A stretch of DNA of 64,000 nucleotides, from contig NZ_JAGYIU010000003.1 in the NCBI RefSeq assembly GCF_018402495.1, positions 372,001 to 436,000 of the forward strand. The letters are read 5' to 3'. The notes below the pieces were generated by a model. It ran no database searches and was not told the DNA's origin. It saw only the letters and a list, made by a program, of their open reading frames with translations. Position numbers and translations under genes: made by a program. Shown one piece after another: positions 36,531-46,288 of the stretch (the stretch's first letter is position 1; each line of letters begins with the position of its first letter). Origin of the DNA: Pseudoalteromonas sp. Its GTDB lineage: Bacteria; Pseudomonadota; Gammaproteobacteria; Enterobacterales; Alteromonadaceae.

Positions 36531-37270
36531 ACTGTTTCCTCTAAATTATTGATGCTATTTCTAGCATGATTGGTTAAAGCTACGAGCGATTTTCGCACTG
36601 CTAATGGGCTATCGCACTCGGTTGTAAAATTAATAAAGTAATTGCGTTTTTGGCTTTGTATGTAAAAACCGTGAGGGAGTAAACCGCTCATAATAGGTTT
36701 CTTGTTAGATACTTTGTAATGCTGCATTAAGATCAGTGACATCGCGTCTTGATGATCTTCGTTCATATGTTCAATCATGCTTTGCTGCTGGTTTTCGTCC
36801 CATTTTTTTGGCGCACATTGCCACTCTTTTTGTTCGAGCCAAAATATTTTCCCAAAGCCGCCAATATAACGCACACGCACTACATCTAATTGCCATAAAT
36901 TAAAATCGTGGGCTTTGCGATAGCTTGCAGCCTCTGGATACAAAGCGATATATTTGTTAATTAGCACTTCGGTTTGCTCCTTTGGCACTACACTACCATC
37001 GCCTACAAGCGTTACACGGCCATGTTCGTTTTGATCGCCATACTCTGCTGCATCAAAAATAGTGAGACTCATGCGTGAATCGTGTTTTAGGTTTTTAGTA
37101 TGCTGGGCTATATCGCTAATAAAAAAGTAAACGCGGCCTTGCTCGTCACACATATAGGGCGTAACCGAGCCAAATGGATAACCGCGCAAGTTGTTTGAAA
37201 TAGTCGACATAACACCTGTACTGTTTTTAAAAACCAGCGCTCTTGCTTCGTTTAATGCGTGTTCTCTCAT
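36527..37270 (-). CDS. hutZ: HugZ/HutZ-family haem utilisation protein
   Basis: 247 aa. An N-terminal pyridoxamine-phosphate-oxidase-like barrel ([20 protein letters not shown]) is followed by a DUF2470-like C-terminal part with MNEDHQDAM. Relatives bind and degrade haem in the cytosol to free iron. AGGAG lies 5 nt before the ATG. It overlaps hmuV and azu by 4 bp each. Confidence 0.88.
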   Translation of the reverse strand: MREHALNEARALVFKNSTGVMSTISNNLRGYPFGSVTPYMCDEQGRVYFFISDIAQHTKNLKHDSRMSLTIFDAAEYGDQNEHGRVTLVGDGSVVPKEQTEVLINKYIALYPEAASYRKAHDFNLWQLDVVRVRYIGGFGKIFWLEQKEWQCAPKKWDENQQQSMIEHMNEDHQDAMSLILMQHYKVSNKKPIMSGLLPHGFYIQSQKRNYFINFTTECDSPLAVRKSLVALTNHARNSINNLEETV

Positions 37271-38055
37271 AAAAACTCCTGACGTTGAGAAAAAACCATA
37301 GGTGCATTGTTATATGGATGAGCATTAACATGCAGTTTTATGGCGTACATTTGTTGTAAATTAGATTCTGTAAGTACCGTGTTTATTGGCCCACTATCGA
37401 GTACTTTCTTATCGTGTAATAAAATAGCGTCAGTGGCATAAAGGCTGGCTAAATTTAAATCATGGATTGCTATAATGGCGCTATTTCCTTGTTCAACAAA
37501 CGCACTAACACAGCTTAGTAATGTGTGCTGATGACGCATATCTAACGCCGATGTAGGCTCATCAAGTAGCATCAATTTTGGTTGAGTTGAGTCGGAAAAA
37601 GCATTGAGCTGAGCCAGTGTACGTGCCATGTGTACCCGCTGTTGCTCACCGCCAGATAGTGCACTCATTCGTCTTGTTAGGTAATCAGTTAAATCCATTA
37701 GCGCAGCATACTGCTGCACTTTTTCGGCTTGCATTTTAATAGATTCAACATAGGGATAACGGCCCATAGCAATAAGTTCAAATACGCTAAAGTCAAATCC
37801 TATTTGGTTGCTTTGCATCATCACAGCACGTTGCGTAGCTAATTGATTATTTGTGAAAGCATGTAATGGTTTGGTATTAAAAAAAATGTCTCCATCAAAG
37901 TGATGCATACCCGCTAATGTATGAAGCAAAGTAGATTTACCGGCACCATTTTCGCCTATCAGAGCAACAAGTTGGCCTTTGCCAATGGTATTACTAATAT
38001 TTTGTAAAATAGTGTGGTTTCCAAAGGCCACGCTTAGGTTATTAAATGTGATCAT
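37267..38055 (-). CDS. hmuV: haem ABC transporter ATP-binding protein
   Basis: 263 aa. Walker A GENGAGKST, signature ALSGGEQQRVHMAR, Walker B LMLLDEPTSALD and the H-loop IAIHDLN are intact. I start at the ATG at 38055, which overlaps the hmuU TGA; the TTG two codons upstream is less likely. GAGG lies 7 nt upstream. Confidence 0.93.
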   Translation of the reverse strand: MITFNNLSVAFGNHTILQNISNTIGKGQLVALIGENGAGKSTLLHTLAGMHHFDGDIFFNTKPLHAFTNNQLATQRAVMMQSNQIGFDFSVFELIAMGRYPYVESIKMQAEKVQQYAALMDLTDYLTRRMSALSGGEQQRVHMARTLAQLNAFSDSTQPKLMLLDEPTSALDMRHQHTLLSCVSAFVEQGNSAIIAIHDLNLASLYATDAILLHDKKVLDSGPINTVLTESNLQQMYAIKLHVNAHPYNNAPMVFSQRQEFL

Positions 38056-39104
38056 GACCAACCTCGCTTATTTTTAATGATTAAATAAATAAACAATGGC
38101 GCGCCAAGTAATGCGGTTATAATACCTATTGGGAGCTCCGCGGGCATAACAACTAAACGTGCTAACCAATCAGAAAGCAGTAAAACAATAACGCCAAGCA
38201 CCATACAAAGCGCAAGCATATTTCGTAAATGAGGCCCCACCATTAACCGAGCAATGTGTGGCACCACTAAACCAACAAAACCAATTAAACCAGTTAAAGC
38301 AACAACAGCACCTACCCCTAAAGCAACTAATATGATTACATGTAGTTTAAGCTTGCTGGTATTAACACCCAAATACTGTGCTTGTGATTCGCCTATAAGC
38401 AGTAAATTCATTTGATCTTTTAATCGCCAAAGGCCTATTAAACTGATCAGCAGTAAAGGAATAGCTTGTACTATTGCGTTCCAGCTTGCTCCACCTAATG
38501 AGCCCATTGTCCAATAGTTGATTAGGCGTAACGCACTATCGTCGGCGTAAAAACTCAATAAACCAATCACGGCAAATGCTAATGCGTTGATTGCCACCCC
38601 CACTAAAATAAGGGTGGTTATATTAATTTGTCTTTGCTGTTGTGCTATTAAATAAATTAAAAAAGTGACTGATAATGCGCCTAAAAAAGAGGCATAAGGT
38701 AAATATTGCTGAGCATTAAAGTTAAATTGCTCACTTAATGCTATAAAAGCCACTGCGACCATCGCGGCGCCTGCACTAATACCAATAATAGAGGGATCAG
38801 CAAGTGGGTTGCGGCACAGAGCTTGTGTCGCTGCCCCTGTTTGTGCAAGCACTAGGCCTACTAAAACAGCCAACACAAAACGAGGCAGGCGTATTTGCAT
38901 AACCACATTAATTTGTAGTGCGTCAAACTGCTTAAAGTGTTCAGGGGCCAGCCATGCAATAGCTAAACGCCAATCCCACCCTGCGGGCCCATAGCCGATG
39001 CTAAGCAGAGTTAACGCAAAAACACAGGTATAAGTTAACACCATCCATTTTTGTTTTTTACTTAATACCAAAGGGGTAAAACGGCTAAAAGTTAACGTGC
39101 TCAT
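38052..39104 (-). CDS. hmuU: haem ABC transporter permease (FecCD family)
   Basis: 350 aa with about nine or ten membrane segments and the family blocks LPRFVLAVLVGLVLAQTGA, NPLADPSIIGISAGA and TGLIGFVGLVVPHIARL. Overlaps hmuT and hmuV by 4 bp each. Confidence 0.93.
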   Translation of the reverse strand: MSTLTFSRFTPLVLSKKQKWMVLTYTCVFALTLLSIGYGPAGWDWRLAIAWLAPEHFKQFDALQINVVMQIRLPRFVLAVLVGLVLAQTGAATQALCRNPLADPSIIGISAGAAMVAVAFIALSEQFNFNAQQYLPYASFLGALSVTFLIYLIAQQQRQINITTLILVGVAINALAFAVIGLLSFYADDSALRLINYWTMGSLGGASWNAIVQAIPLLLISLIGLWRLKDQMNLLLIGESQAQYLGVNTSKLKLHVIILVALGVGAVVALTGLIGFVGLVVPHIARLMVGPHLRNMLALCMVLGVIVLLLSDWLARLVVMPAELPIGIITALLGAPLFIYLIIKNKRGWS

Positions 39105-39910
39105 AAGCTTGACTTGTATTCATTAAGTTCGTTAATTGCAGTGGCTATACGTGGCGACATGCCAAGCGAAAGTAAGCTATCCATTACAAGTAAATGGCAT
39201 TGCTGGGCGGCGGTTAATAAGCGCAACTGTGGTTGCTCGCAAAAAGCCTGCTTGCCACCCAAACTAGAAACAACGTGTGCAGGTGCCACTAAAAAATCAG
39301 ACTGTTGTACTGCAAGTACTTCGGTATTGATGGCTTTAAAGCCTGAGTGTATAGCGGCTATATTGGTAATACCAGCATAATTAAATAATAGGTTAGGCAC
39401 GGTTTCTTGGCCTGCTGCAACGAGCCCACGCTCATTGGCGGAAAGTAAGAAAAGTGCACTGTGGCTATCATTTTGTGATGCTTTTGGTAGTGATTTTTTG
39501 ATTTCAGTAATGAGCATGTTCGCATTTTGGCTTGCGTTTAAATCTTTTCCAAGGTGTTTAATGAGTAAAAATAGTTCATCAACCGAGGTTGGTTTTTTAT
39601 ACTCGATAACATGAACACCTGTAGCTTCTATTTGTTTAAGTGCTTGTTTTCGTCCTGCACCTTCAAGTACTAATAATTTACTCGGGCGCATAGATAAGAC
39701 GCCTTCAGCAGCCAGATCGCGGTAATAACCTACTTGCGGTAGTTGCGTTGCCTGCTGAGGGTACATACTTGACTGATCGACACCAACCAGTAATGTTTGT
39801 TTATCTAAAGCATAAATTATTTCTGTTAAGGTGCCCCCGGCACTTATTATTCTTTCTTTTGCAATCACAGGGTGAGTGAGCAAAACAAGCACACAAATGA
39901 GGTATTTCAT
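39101..39910 (-). CDS. hmuT: periplasmic haem-binding protein of the ABC transporter
   Basis: 269 aa with signal peptide (MKYLICVLVLLTHPVIA). Shows RIISAGGTLTEIIYALD and VGVDQSSMYP, where the haem-ligand Tyr of HmuT/PhuT lies. The ATG at 39910 has GGAG 6 nt upstream. First gene of hmuTUV-hutZ-azu, divergent from the haem receptor across Fur boxes. Confidence 0.9.
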   Translation of the reverse strand: MKYLICVLVLLTHPVIAKERIISAGGTLTEIIYALDKQTLLVGVDQSSMYPQQATQLPQVGYYRDLAAEGVLSMRPSKLLVLEGAGRKQALKQIEATGVHVIEYKKPTSVDELFLLIKHLGKDLNASQNANMLITEIKKSLPKASQNDSHSALFLLSANERGLVAAGQETVPNLLFNYAGITNIAAIHSGFKAINTEVLAVQQSDFLVAPAHVVSSLGGKQAFCEQPQLRLLTAAQQCHLLVMDSLLSLGMSPRIATAINELNEYKSSL

Positions 39911-39961
39911 AACGAACTCCAATTTTATTTTTAACGCATTATAACCAATTTAATCTAAATG

Positions 39962-39983
39962 AAAATGGTTATCATAATCATTT
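39962..39983. promoter_or_regulatory. Fur box between hmuT and the haem receptor gene
   Basis: AAAATGGTTATCATAATCAT is close to the Fur 19-mer (GATAATGATAATCATTATC) and lies where both divergent promoters are expected. Confidence 0.65.
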
Positions 39984-40020
39984 GATCTTATTTTTAGTTA
40001 GTTGTACTATCCCCTCACTA

Positions 40021-40039
40021 AATAATAACTATTATCATC
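40021..40039. promoter_or_regulatory. second Fur box before the haem receptor gene
   Basis: Contains TAATAACTATTATCA, 12 of 15 matches to TGATAATNATTATCA, directly upstream of the GGAG ribosome-binding site. Confidence 0.65.
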
Positions 40040-40049
40040 TGGAGTGGAG

Positions 40050-42131
40050 ATGACCCCTTTTCCTTTTAAACTTACAGTTATAGCAACCTTGCTAGCTGGC
40101 TCTGCCAATGCATTTGCTGAAGAAATTATTGGTGATCATATTGTTGTTAGTGGCTCGCGTTTTGAACAAAAACTAGAGGATGTCACTGGCTCAGTAACGG
40201 TTATCACTGAGCAAGATATTGAGCGTCAATTAGCAGTAGATTTACAAACCATGTTTAAATATGACCCGAGTATTTCAACTACTGGGAGTGGTTCTGGTGC
40301 ACAAACACTCACTGTTCGTGGTGTTGGTGGTAACCGAGTTGTATTTATTAAGGATGGCCGACGCACTAATGATGGTTATGCAGGCGGAGGTGGATACCTC
40401 GTAGGTCGTAATTACTTTGATGTTGCAGGTGTTAAACAAGTTGAGGTAGCCAAAGGAGCTGCATCATCACTTTATGGCTCTGATGCATTAGGTGGTATTG
40501 TAGTAATAACGACTAAAGACCCTAGTGATTATCTAACAGATCAACAAAGTTTAGTTAAAGTTGCTCTTGGTTACCAAGGGCAAAATAATCAGCTAGCTGC
40601 TGATATTACAGCGGCAAAAAACATCGGAGATCTTGCTGTTAGCGCTGTTTATAGTCACCGTGATAGTGAAGAGGTACAAAACTTTGCAGAGGACTTACCA
40701 GGCTATGATGCGCGCTCTGATGCGTTAGTATTTAAGCTTGAACAACAATTTGATGAAAAGCGTACACTCAAATATACCCTTGACTACTTTAGTCAAACGA
40801 TAGATCAAATAATCACCCCTGCCAGTCAAGAAACACAAGATAAAGATACAAACTGGTCACTTGCGCTTGATTATGATTCAACGATGAAAACAGCAGCCTT
40901 TGATAAATGGCATGGGCAAGTATCATTTAGCCGCTTCGAGCAACAAAGCGATCAAGTAAGTGCTGGTCGAGGGTATATTGATTATAACGATTACCGTTTC
41001 AATCAAGATATTCTGGGTATAAAAGCCGTATTTAATAAGCAAATCGAAGCGCAAAGCACGAATCATGAGTTAGTTTATGGCGTTGACTTAGATTTGTACG
41101 ATACAACACGACCGCGGTTCAAAACACGTATCCTAGCAGATGGCACTGTTGATTTTACTAATGAAAAACAAAAAGCATTTCCTGGTGCCGATACCTCTTT
41201 AATTGGTGTTTATATGCAAGATAGTATTGCGTTTAAAGATACCGACTGGTCATTGGTTGCAGGTATTCGATATGATTATTATGCACTTGAAGCCAAAAAA
41301 GACACGCTGTATGAGGATGCAGGGCTTGATGATATTACTGAATCTGCGTTTTCACCGAAATTGGGTGTTATCTATCAAGTAGATGATAATTTATCATGGT
41401 ATGGCCAATATGTTCGAGGCTTTAAAATTCCACCGCATGACCAAGCTTATCAAAGCCATGGTGTTGAGCCGTTTTATCAAATACTCCCTAATGCAGAGTT
41501 AGATCCTGAAAGTAGCGATTCATTCGAACTTGGTTTAAGGTATGCAAGCAGCGATGTAAGTGTAAATTTAAGTGCATTTTATGCTCAATACGATGACTTT
41601 ATTGAAGCGGCTATCGCAGGTGTTGAGCCAACCTACATACCTAATGTGAATAAAACACTTTATCAATACCAAAACATTAGCGAAACCAAAATTAGTGGTA
41701 TAGAGGCAGGGGTTGCTTTGTATGTAGCTGATGATATTTTATTAGAGGCTAATATTGCCTATGTTGACGGTGAAAACAAAGAAACAGATCAGCCACTTAC
41801 TAGCATTAGTCCACTAAATGGCTCTGTACTAATTACCACTGAGCTAGGGGATATTAACTGGACTGCCGCTTGGCGTTTTGCAAAATCACAATCAGATGTT
41901 GTGCTTGATACTAATGGCAACAAAACAACACAGGGTCATGGTTATGGTGTGGTTGATTTATATGCAAATTATCAGTGGCAGGCATGGCAAATGAACGTTG
42001 GTTTACTTAACGTATTAGATAAGGAGTATGTGCCGTTTGAGCTTATTGCTGGCCAATCAGAAGGAGCAGATTTTAGTCAATACACTCAACCAGGACGCAA
42101 TATTTCAGCGAGTATTAGTTATCAGTTTTAG
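40050..42131 (+). CDS. TonB-dependent haem/haemoglobin receptor
   Basis: 693 aa from the ATG at 40050 (GGAG upstream; a GTG at 40044 is the alternative). A signal peptide ends at NAFAEE. The plug carries the TonB-box-like start, DPSISTTGSGSGAQTLTVRGVGG core and SLYGSDALGGIVVITTK, and the barrel ends in a C-terminal Phe (SISYQF). Family resemblance is to haemoglobin/transferrin receptors. Regulated with hmuT by the shared Fur boxes. Confidence 0.9.
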   Translation: MTPFPFKLTVIATLLAGSANAFAEEIIGDHIVVSGSRFEQKLEDVTGSVTVITEQDIERQLAVDLQTMFKYDPSISTTGSGSGAQTLTVRGVGGNRVVFIKDGRRTNDGYAGGGGYLVGRNYFDVAGVKQVEVAKGAASSLYGSDALGGIVVITTKDPSDYLTDQQSLVKVALGYQGQNNQLAADITAAKNIGDLAVSAVYSHRDSEEVQNFAEDLPGYDARSDALVFKLEQQFDEKRTLKYTLDYFSQTIDQIITPASQETQDKDTNWSLALDYDSTMKTAAFDKWHGQVSFSRFEQQSDQVSAGRGYIDYNDYRFNQDILGIKAVFNKQIEAQSTNHELVYGVDLDLYDTTRPRFKTRILADGTVDFTNEKQKAFPGADTSLIGVYMQDSIAFKDTDWSLVAGIRYDYYALEAKKDTLYEDAGLDDITESAFSPKLGVIYQVDDNLSWYGQYVRGFKIPPHDQAYQSHGVEPFYQILPNAELDPESSDSFELGLRYASSDVSVNLSAFYAQYDDFIEAAIAGVEPTYIPNVNKTLYQYQNISETKISGIEAGVALYVADDILLEANIAYVDGENKETDQPLTSISPLNGSVLITTELGDINWTAAWRFAKSQSDVVLDTNGNKTTQGHGYGVVDLYANYQWQAWQMNVGLLNVLDKEYVPFELIAGQSEGADFSQYTQPGRNISASISYQF

Positions 42132-42435
42132 TTAAAAAACAAAGCCGTATATAACTCCATTAATCTGCTTAAATAGTTGAACAAATCTAACGAATTAGAT
42201 TTATCTCTAAGCAGATTGATATAAAAAGAGCACTAAGTAACCTGAACTTTGAATAATAAATCTATCTCAAGCAGCTATTTTCAGCGCTAACTGCGTTGAA
42301 TCTAGCTGTTGGCGAGTATCGCCTTGTTTTTACTGGAAATCCCTGGCTTGAGAGAATAAGCATAAATATTACTTTTGACTCAATACGTTAGGATCTGTTG
42401 ACCAGAGTTCAGGTTAATAATAAAAAAGGAGATAG
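42132..42435. other. intergenic region with a nested hairpin and a MITE-like element
   Basis: A double inverted repeat at 42162-42217 (outer AATCTGCTTA/TAAGCAGATT, inner AAATCTAA/TTAGATTT) without a T run is followed by the 177-bp terminal-inverted-repeat element below. No gene seen. Confidence 0.5.
42239..42415. mobile_element. MITE-like element or remnant
   Basis: 177 bp bounded by AACCTGAACTTTG and CAGAGTTCAGGTT, which pair at 12 of 13 positions. Inside, ATCTCAAGC and GCTTGAGAG form a second pair. It encodes nothing. No clear target duplication, so an old MITE is the inference. Confidence 0.45.
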
Positions 42436-43044
42436 TTAGCTCGCACAAGTTATGTTGCTCATATCAAAAGTATGCGTTAAACCGCTTGGGTTTTTATCAA
42501 TGACCACGAGATTGTTTTTTTCAATGTAAAAAGTGTATTGGTGCATCCAGCTAAATTTAGCGATTTGTTTTAGCTCATAACGGCCGAAAGCAAGTGGACA
42601 ATTTAAATACGCATAATGATAAGCCTTCCCCATTGCCCCTGGGTCTGCGGTGTAAATATAAATAGTACGATCATCAAATGTGCTTTGTTTATGAATATAA
42701 TCAAGCCTTGATAGCGAAGTGCCGTTGAGCATAATACCTAAACACAATAAAGGAATTTGTACCACAGCAACGAGTGTGAAAATGATAAAGAACAGCCAGC
42801 GTGCTATTTTATTTTTGATTATGCTTTTAATTTTTTCAGGTTTGACGAAAAGCAGTATGAAACCCGTAATTACCAACACCAATTTTATATAAAGTAGATT
42901 ATGGCTTAATGTATCCATAAGCCGTGGAGAGTGCCAATTTAAACCCCAAAGCACTCCACCATGCATGCTCTCCAAAAAGGGTAATAATAAACATGCTGAA
43001 ATAAGTAAAATAACTAGCCAGCTATTATTGCTGCTTTTATCCAT
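42436..43044 (-). CDS. hypothetical inner-membrane protein
   Basis: 202 aa with three predicted membrane segments (about 9-26, 50-65, 83-106) and a C-terminal extracytoplasmic domain of about 90 aa containing two cysteines. Family not recognised. It sits between two TonB receptor genes, but nothing shows a functional link. Confidence 0.65.
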   Translation of the reverse strand: MDKSSNNSWLVILLISACLLLPFLESMHGGVLWGLNWHSPRLMDTLSHNLLYIKLVLVITGFILLFVKPEKIKSIIKNKIARWLFFIIFTLVAVVQIPLLCLGIMLNGTSLSRLDYIHKQSTFDDRTIYIYTADPGAMGKAYHYAYLNCPLAFGRYELKQIAKFSWMHQYTFYIEKNNLVVIDKNPSGLTHTFDMSNITCAS

Positions 43045-43154
43045 TGATATTTGTCCTTTAAATCTGACTGGATCGCTTGAATAGAGTGAGATATTTATAA
43101 CATGGTTTTAAAATGCACTATAACTAAAGCGTCATAACACTGAGTTTATTTAAC

Positions 43155-43171
43155 TGTAAAGGGGGTTAACA
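43155..43171 (+). repeat. dispersed 17-bp palindromic element, one change
   Basis: TGTAAAGGGGGTTAACA, one base from the perfect form. Confidence 0.6.
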
Positions 43172-43188
43172 GCGACTTTGTATTAGCC

Positions 43189-43226
43189 AAAAAAAAGCGC
43201 CTTAACCACTACATTAAGACGCTTTG
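43189..43226 (-). terminator. terminator after the siderophore receptor gene
   Basis: AAAGCGTCTTAA pairs with TTAAGGCGCTTT on the minus strand, followed by a T run. Confidence 0.75.
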
Positions 43227-43265
43227 GATGAAAAGCTAAAATAGCTAATCGGGACTATGAAATTG

Positions 43266-45344
43266 TTAGAATTGATAGGCCAATGACATCTTAAATTGAG
43301 TAGGCGCACCCGGGTAAACCCATAATGCGTTGTAGCTACTTTGAGCATATTCTTCATCAAACATGTTGTTAACACTGATATTTAACTTTGTGTACTCGGT
43401 TAAGTTTAATTGGCTAAAAATACCAACTATCTGATAACTAGGTAAATTAAACGTTAAATCGGCGGCATCGCCTAAACGTTCACTGATATACTGATAACTG
43501 GCGCCTAGCTCAAGTTCTTTTCCAAGAATAGCCGTTTGATGGCTAAGCGTGAGGTTTAAGTTATTTTTAGGCACATTCACTAATGGGCTACCTTTTTGTA
43601 TTGGTACGCCCCAATCAGCATTTATAATGTCGTTTGCAGTGCTAGCATCTATATAAGCGTAAGATAAATTAAACTTTGTAGTATCAGTGATATAAGTACT
43701 TAAATCGAGTTCAACACCTTGACTGTTTGCTTTACCAATAGGCGCTGAAAAGCCAACATTGACAGGGTCAGCCACTAACATATTACTCTTAGTGGCATCA
43801 AATAATGCAAGGGTGCCCTCTATACTTTGGTAGTTAAATTTAGCGCCAACTTCAATTGAGTCACTGTATTCAAAGCCAAATGGGTCGCCACTTGCATCTG
43901 TGCCACTTAATGGTAAAAAGCCTTCTGAATAGCTGCTGTATAAGGTTACAGCGTTGTTTAGCTCATATACTAAGCCTACTCGTGGGCTTATCTGACTCTC
44001 TGAGCTGCTTGAAAGCACACCGCTTTTGGTTTCTAAAATGTCTTGATCTACGCTATCGAATCTAAGGCCAACTAATAGCTTAAACTTATCAGTTAGATCC
44101 ATTTGATCTTGAATGTATATACCATACGCTTTTTGTTGTTCGTTATTTTCATACAGTAAACCCACTTCAGGACGGGCAACGTTATAGTTAGGCTGATAAA
44201 TATCAAGGGTATAGGTGCCATTACCGCCGCGATAACGTGAAAGTGCGGTGCGTAAGTCGTATTTATATGCGTCGGCTCCTATTAATAAATGATGCGTAAT
44301 ACCAGCGGTATCAATGTGCCCGCTTAACTCAAATTTAAGGCTGGTGTCATTCACTTCGTAATCACGGTAGCGCTGCTGGCGGGTAAGCGTACGGCCATCA
44401 TTAAATAATGATTGGCGCGATGGTGAAAGTTCCGCATCAGATGAAAACCCTGTAAGAGTAGAGCTTTGATAATTAGCACCTAATACTAATGACCATTCAT
44501 TGTTTATAGTCTGGTTTAAAGTCACTTGGTGACCACGTGAATAGACCTGCGTGTCGCCATCATTTGGGTTACCTAAATAGCGCGAGCTAGGGACAGTATT
44601 AAAATTATCATTAAGTACAACAATACCGCGGTCAAACAGCTGTGCTAAATCAACGTATTCAAATTCATAAGTGATGCTAGTTGATGAGTTTATTTGATGA
44701 TAAATCGACGGTGTAATCACTTTTTTATGCGTGTAAACATCATCCCTGTAACTGTCGCTATCTTGCCATGCGCCATTTACTCTCAATGCGGTTGTATTGC
44801 CAATACTGTTTGTATAGTCACCTTCAACGCGATTAAAATTATCACTCCCTAAGCTCAGCTTTAGCTCACCCTGTTGGTCAAATTGTGGTTTTTTAGTCAC
44901 GATGTTTACAGTACCACCGGGTTCAGAACGCCCGTACAGTGCAGAGCCTGGGCCTTTTAGTACTTCAATGTACTCAATGTTTGATACATCACGTGGGCCG
45001 CTAAAACCACGGCCACCACTAAAGCCATTAATTAAATAGCCCGATGGCATGTTTTCGTTACCCGATAACCCACGAATAGAAAAGCTATCCCATAATGCGC
45101 CGCTGTTATTTTTACGTGAAATACTGGCTGAAAAATCTAGTGCATCTTGTAATTGAGTTATTCCTTTTTGATCAAGTACTGTGCTATCGAGGATTTCAAT
45201 TGATTGCGGCATGTGTTTTTGAGGAATATCGCCTCGGTAAGCTTGTTTATAGGTAACCGCAATTTTTTCTATTTGTTCATTTTGTTGTGCGATGCTAAGC
45301 GCACTCGAACTTAAGCAGGCCAAGTAAATCAATGAATACTTCAT
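43266..45344 (-). CDS. TonB-dependent siderophore receptor
   Basis: 692 aa with signal peptide. Typical of the FhuA/FpvA-type class: TonB box region KIAVTYKQAY, plug with GALWDSFSIRGL and GPGSALYGRSEPGGTVNIVTKKP, barrel ending in LAYQF. An AraC regulator gene lies 79 bp upstream on the same strand, and two palindromes occupy the gap. Confidence 0.9.
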   Translation of the reverse strand: MKYSLIYLACLSSSALSIAQQNEQIEKIAVTYKQAYRGDIPQKHMPQSIEILDSTVLDQKGITQLQDALDFSASISRKNNSGALWDSFSIRGLSGNENMPSGYLINGFSGGRGFSGPRDVSNIEYIEVLKGPGSALYGRSEPGGTVNIVTKKPQFDQQGELKLSLGSDNFNRVEGDYTNSIGNTTALRVNGAWQDSDSYRDDVYTHKKVITPSIYHQINSSTSITYEFEYVDLAQLFDRGIVVLNDNFNTVPSSRYLGNPNDGDTQVYSRGHQVTLNQTINNEWSLVLGANYQSSTLTGFSSDAELSPSRQSLFNDGRTLTRQQRYRDYEVNDTSLKFELSGHIDTAGITHHLLIGADAYKYDLRTALSRYRGGNGTYTLDIYQPNYNVARPEVGLLYENNEQQKAYGIYIQDQMDLTDKFKLLVGLRFDSVDQDILETKSGVLSSSSESQISPRVGLVYELNNAVTLYSSYSEGFLPLSGTDASGDPFGFEYSDSIEVGAKFNYQSIEGTLALFDATKSNMLVADPVNVGFSAPIGKANSQGVELDLSTYITDTTKFNLSYAYIDASTANDIINADWGVPIQKGSPLVNVPKNNLNLTLSHQTAILGKELELGASYQYISERLGDAADLTFNLPSYQIVGIFSQLNLTEYTKLNISVNNMFDEEYAQSSYNALWVYPGAPTQFKMSLAYQF

Positions 45345-45362
45345 AAAGGTGCTTTTGGTAAT

Positions 45363-45396
45363 GTTATAGTATAACTAAAATTGTAACATGTGTTAC
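45363..45396. promoter_or_regulatory. two palindromes upstream of the siderophore receptor gene
   Basis: GTTATAGTATAAC (45363-45375) and GTAACATGTGTTAC (45383-45396). Possible operator sites of the AraC-family regulator encoded next door. Confidence 0.5.
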
Positions 45397-45423
45397 TTTA
45401 TAACAAAATGTTTTTTTAAGAAA

Positions 45424-46188
45424 CTACAAGCTATTTTTACGGTATTTATTTGGTGTCTCAGCAAATAGATTTTTAAAAGCATGTATGTATGCAGAGTCTG
45501 ATGCATAGCCTAAATCAAGGGCTATTTCTTGAATTGATTTATTGCTCGCAAGTAACTGTAACGATAAAACCAGTTTTATATTTTGTCGCCATAGGGAAAA
45601 TGACTGGTTAAATTCTTTAGCACAAATTCTTGAGAGTGTTCTTTGAGATGCACCGACTTTAATTGACCAATCTTGTAATGTTAATTTTAAATCTGGCTGT
45701 TTTTGTAGCTGACTGAATATTGTCATAAGTCGTCTATCTTTGGGGATCAACAAAGGGATTTCGTAACTATGGGTGATGGCTATTTGATCTCTAAAAACAG
45801 TTAGCAAGTTTGTTAATTCTTCTGCTGATTGTTTAGTTTTATTGAATAATAGTAAGATTAACTCTTTCACAAACGGAGTAAGTAAACATGACTTGGGTTC
45901 ATTACTATATTTAATCGTACTATTAGGATTAAGGTAAACCGCTAAAAATTTCGTATCTGTTACAGCTATAGATTTATGAACGGTATTTGCAGGTATATAT
46001 AGTAATGCATTGTGAGGAACTACAATGCGTTTGCTGCCAATACTTGATTGCAGTAAGCCACTATAAGGAAAGATTATTTGATGCCATGAATGGGAGTGAT
46101 AGTCATCAACATAGCTAGAGGGCATATCAATTTTTTTAGTGATAAATTGGTTAGTGGCATTTTTTTTAATTAGCTCATTTGCATTCAT
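45424..46188 (-). CDS. AraC-family regulator
   Basis: 254 aa. An N-terminal cupin-like sensor (HSHSWHQIIFPYSG) is followed by two HTHs at the C-terminus (LQDWSIKVGASQRTLSRICAKE and SIQEIALDLGYASDSAYIHAF). Upstream of, and probably activating, the siderophore receptor gene. Confidence 0.9.
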   Translation of the reverse strand: MNANELIKKNATNQFITKKIDMPSSYVDDYHSHSWHQIIFPYSGLLQSSIGSKRIVVPHNALLYIPANTVHKSIAVTDTKFLAVYLNPNSTIKYSNEPKSCLLTPFVKELILLLFNKTKQSAEELTNLLTVFRDQIAITHSYEIPLLIPKDRRLMTIFSQLQKQPDLKLTLQDWSIKVGASQRTLSRICAKEFNQSFSLWRQNIKLVLSLQLLASNKSIQEIALDLGYASDSAYIHAFKNLFAETPNKYRKNSL

Positions 46189-46288
46189 GGTTGGCGAGTT
46201 ATCAATGTTTTATGGCTAGTAATATAAAATAAGCCAGCCCAGTTTGATATAAAATAGTGAGCAAATAATGGTTAACAAGCGTTAAAAA

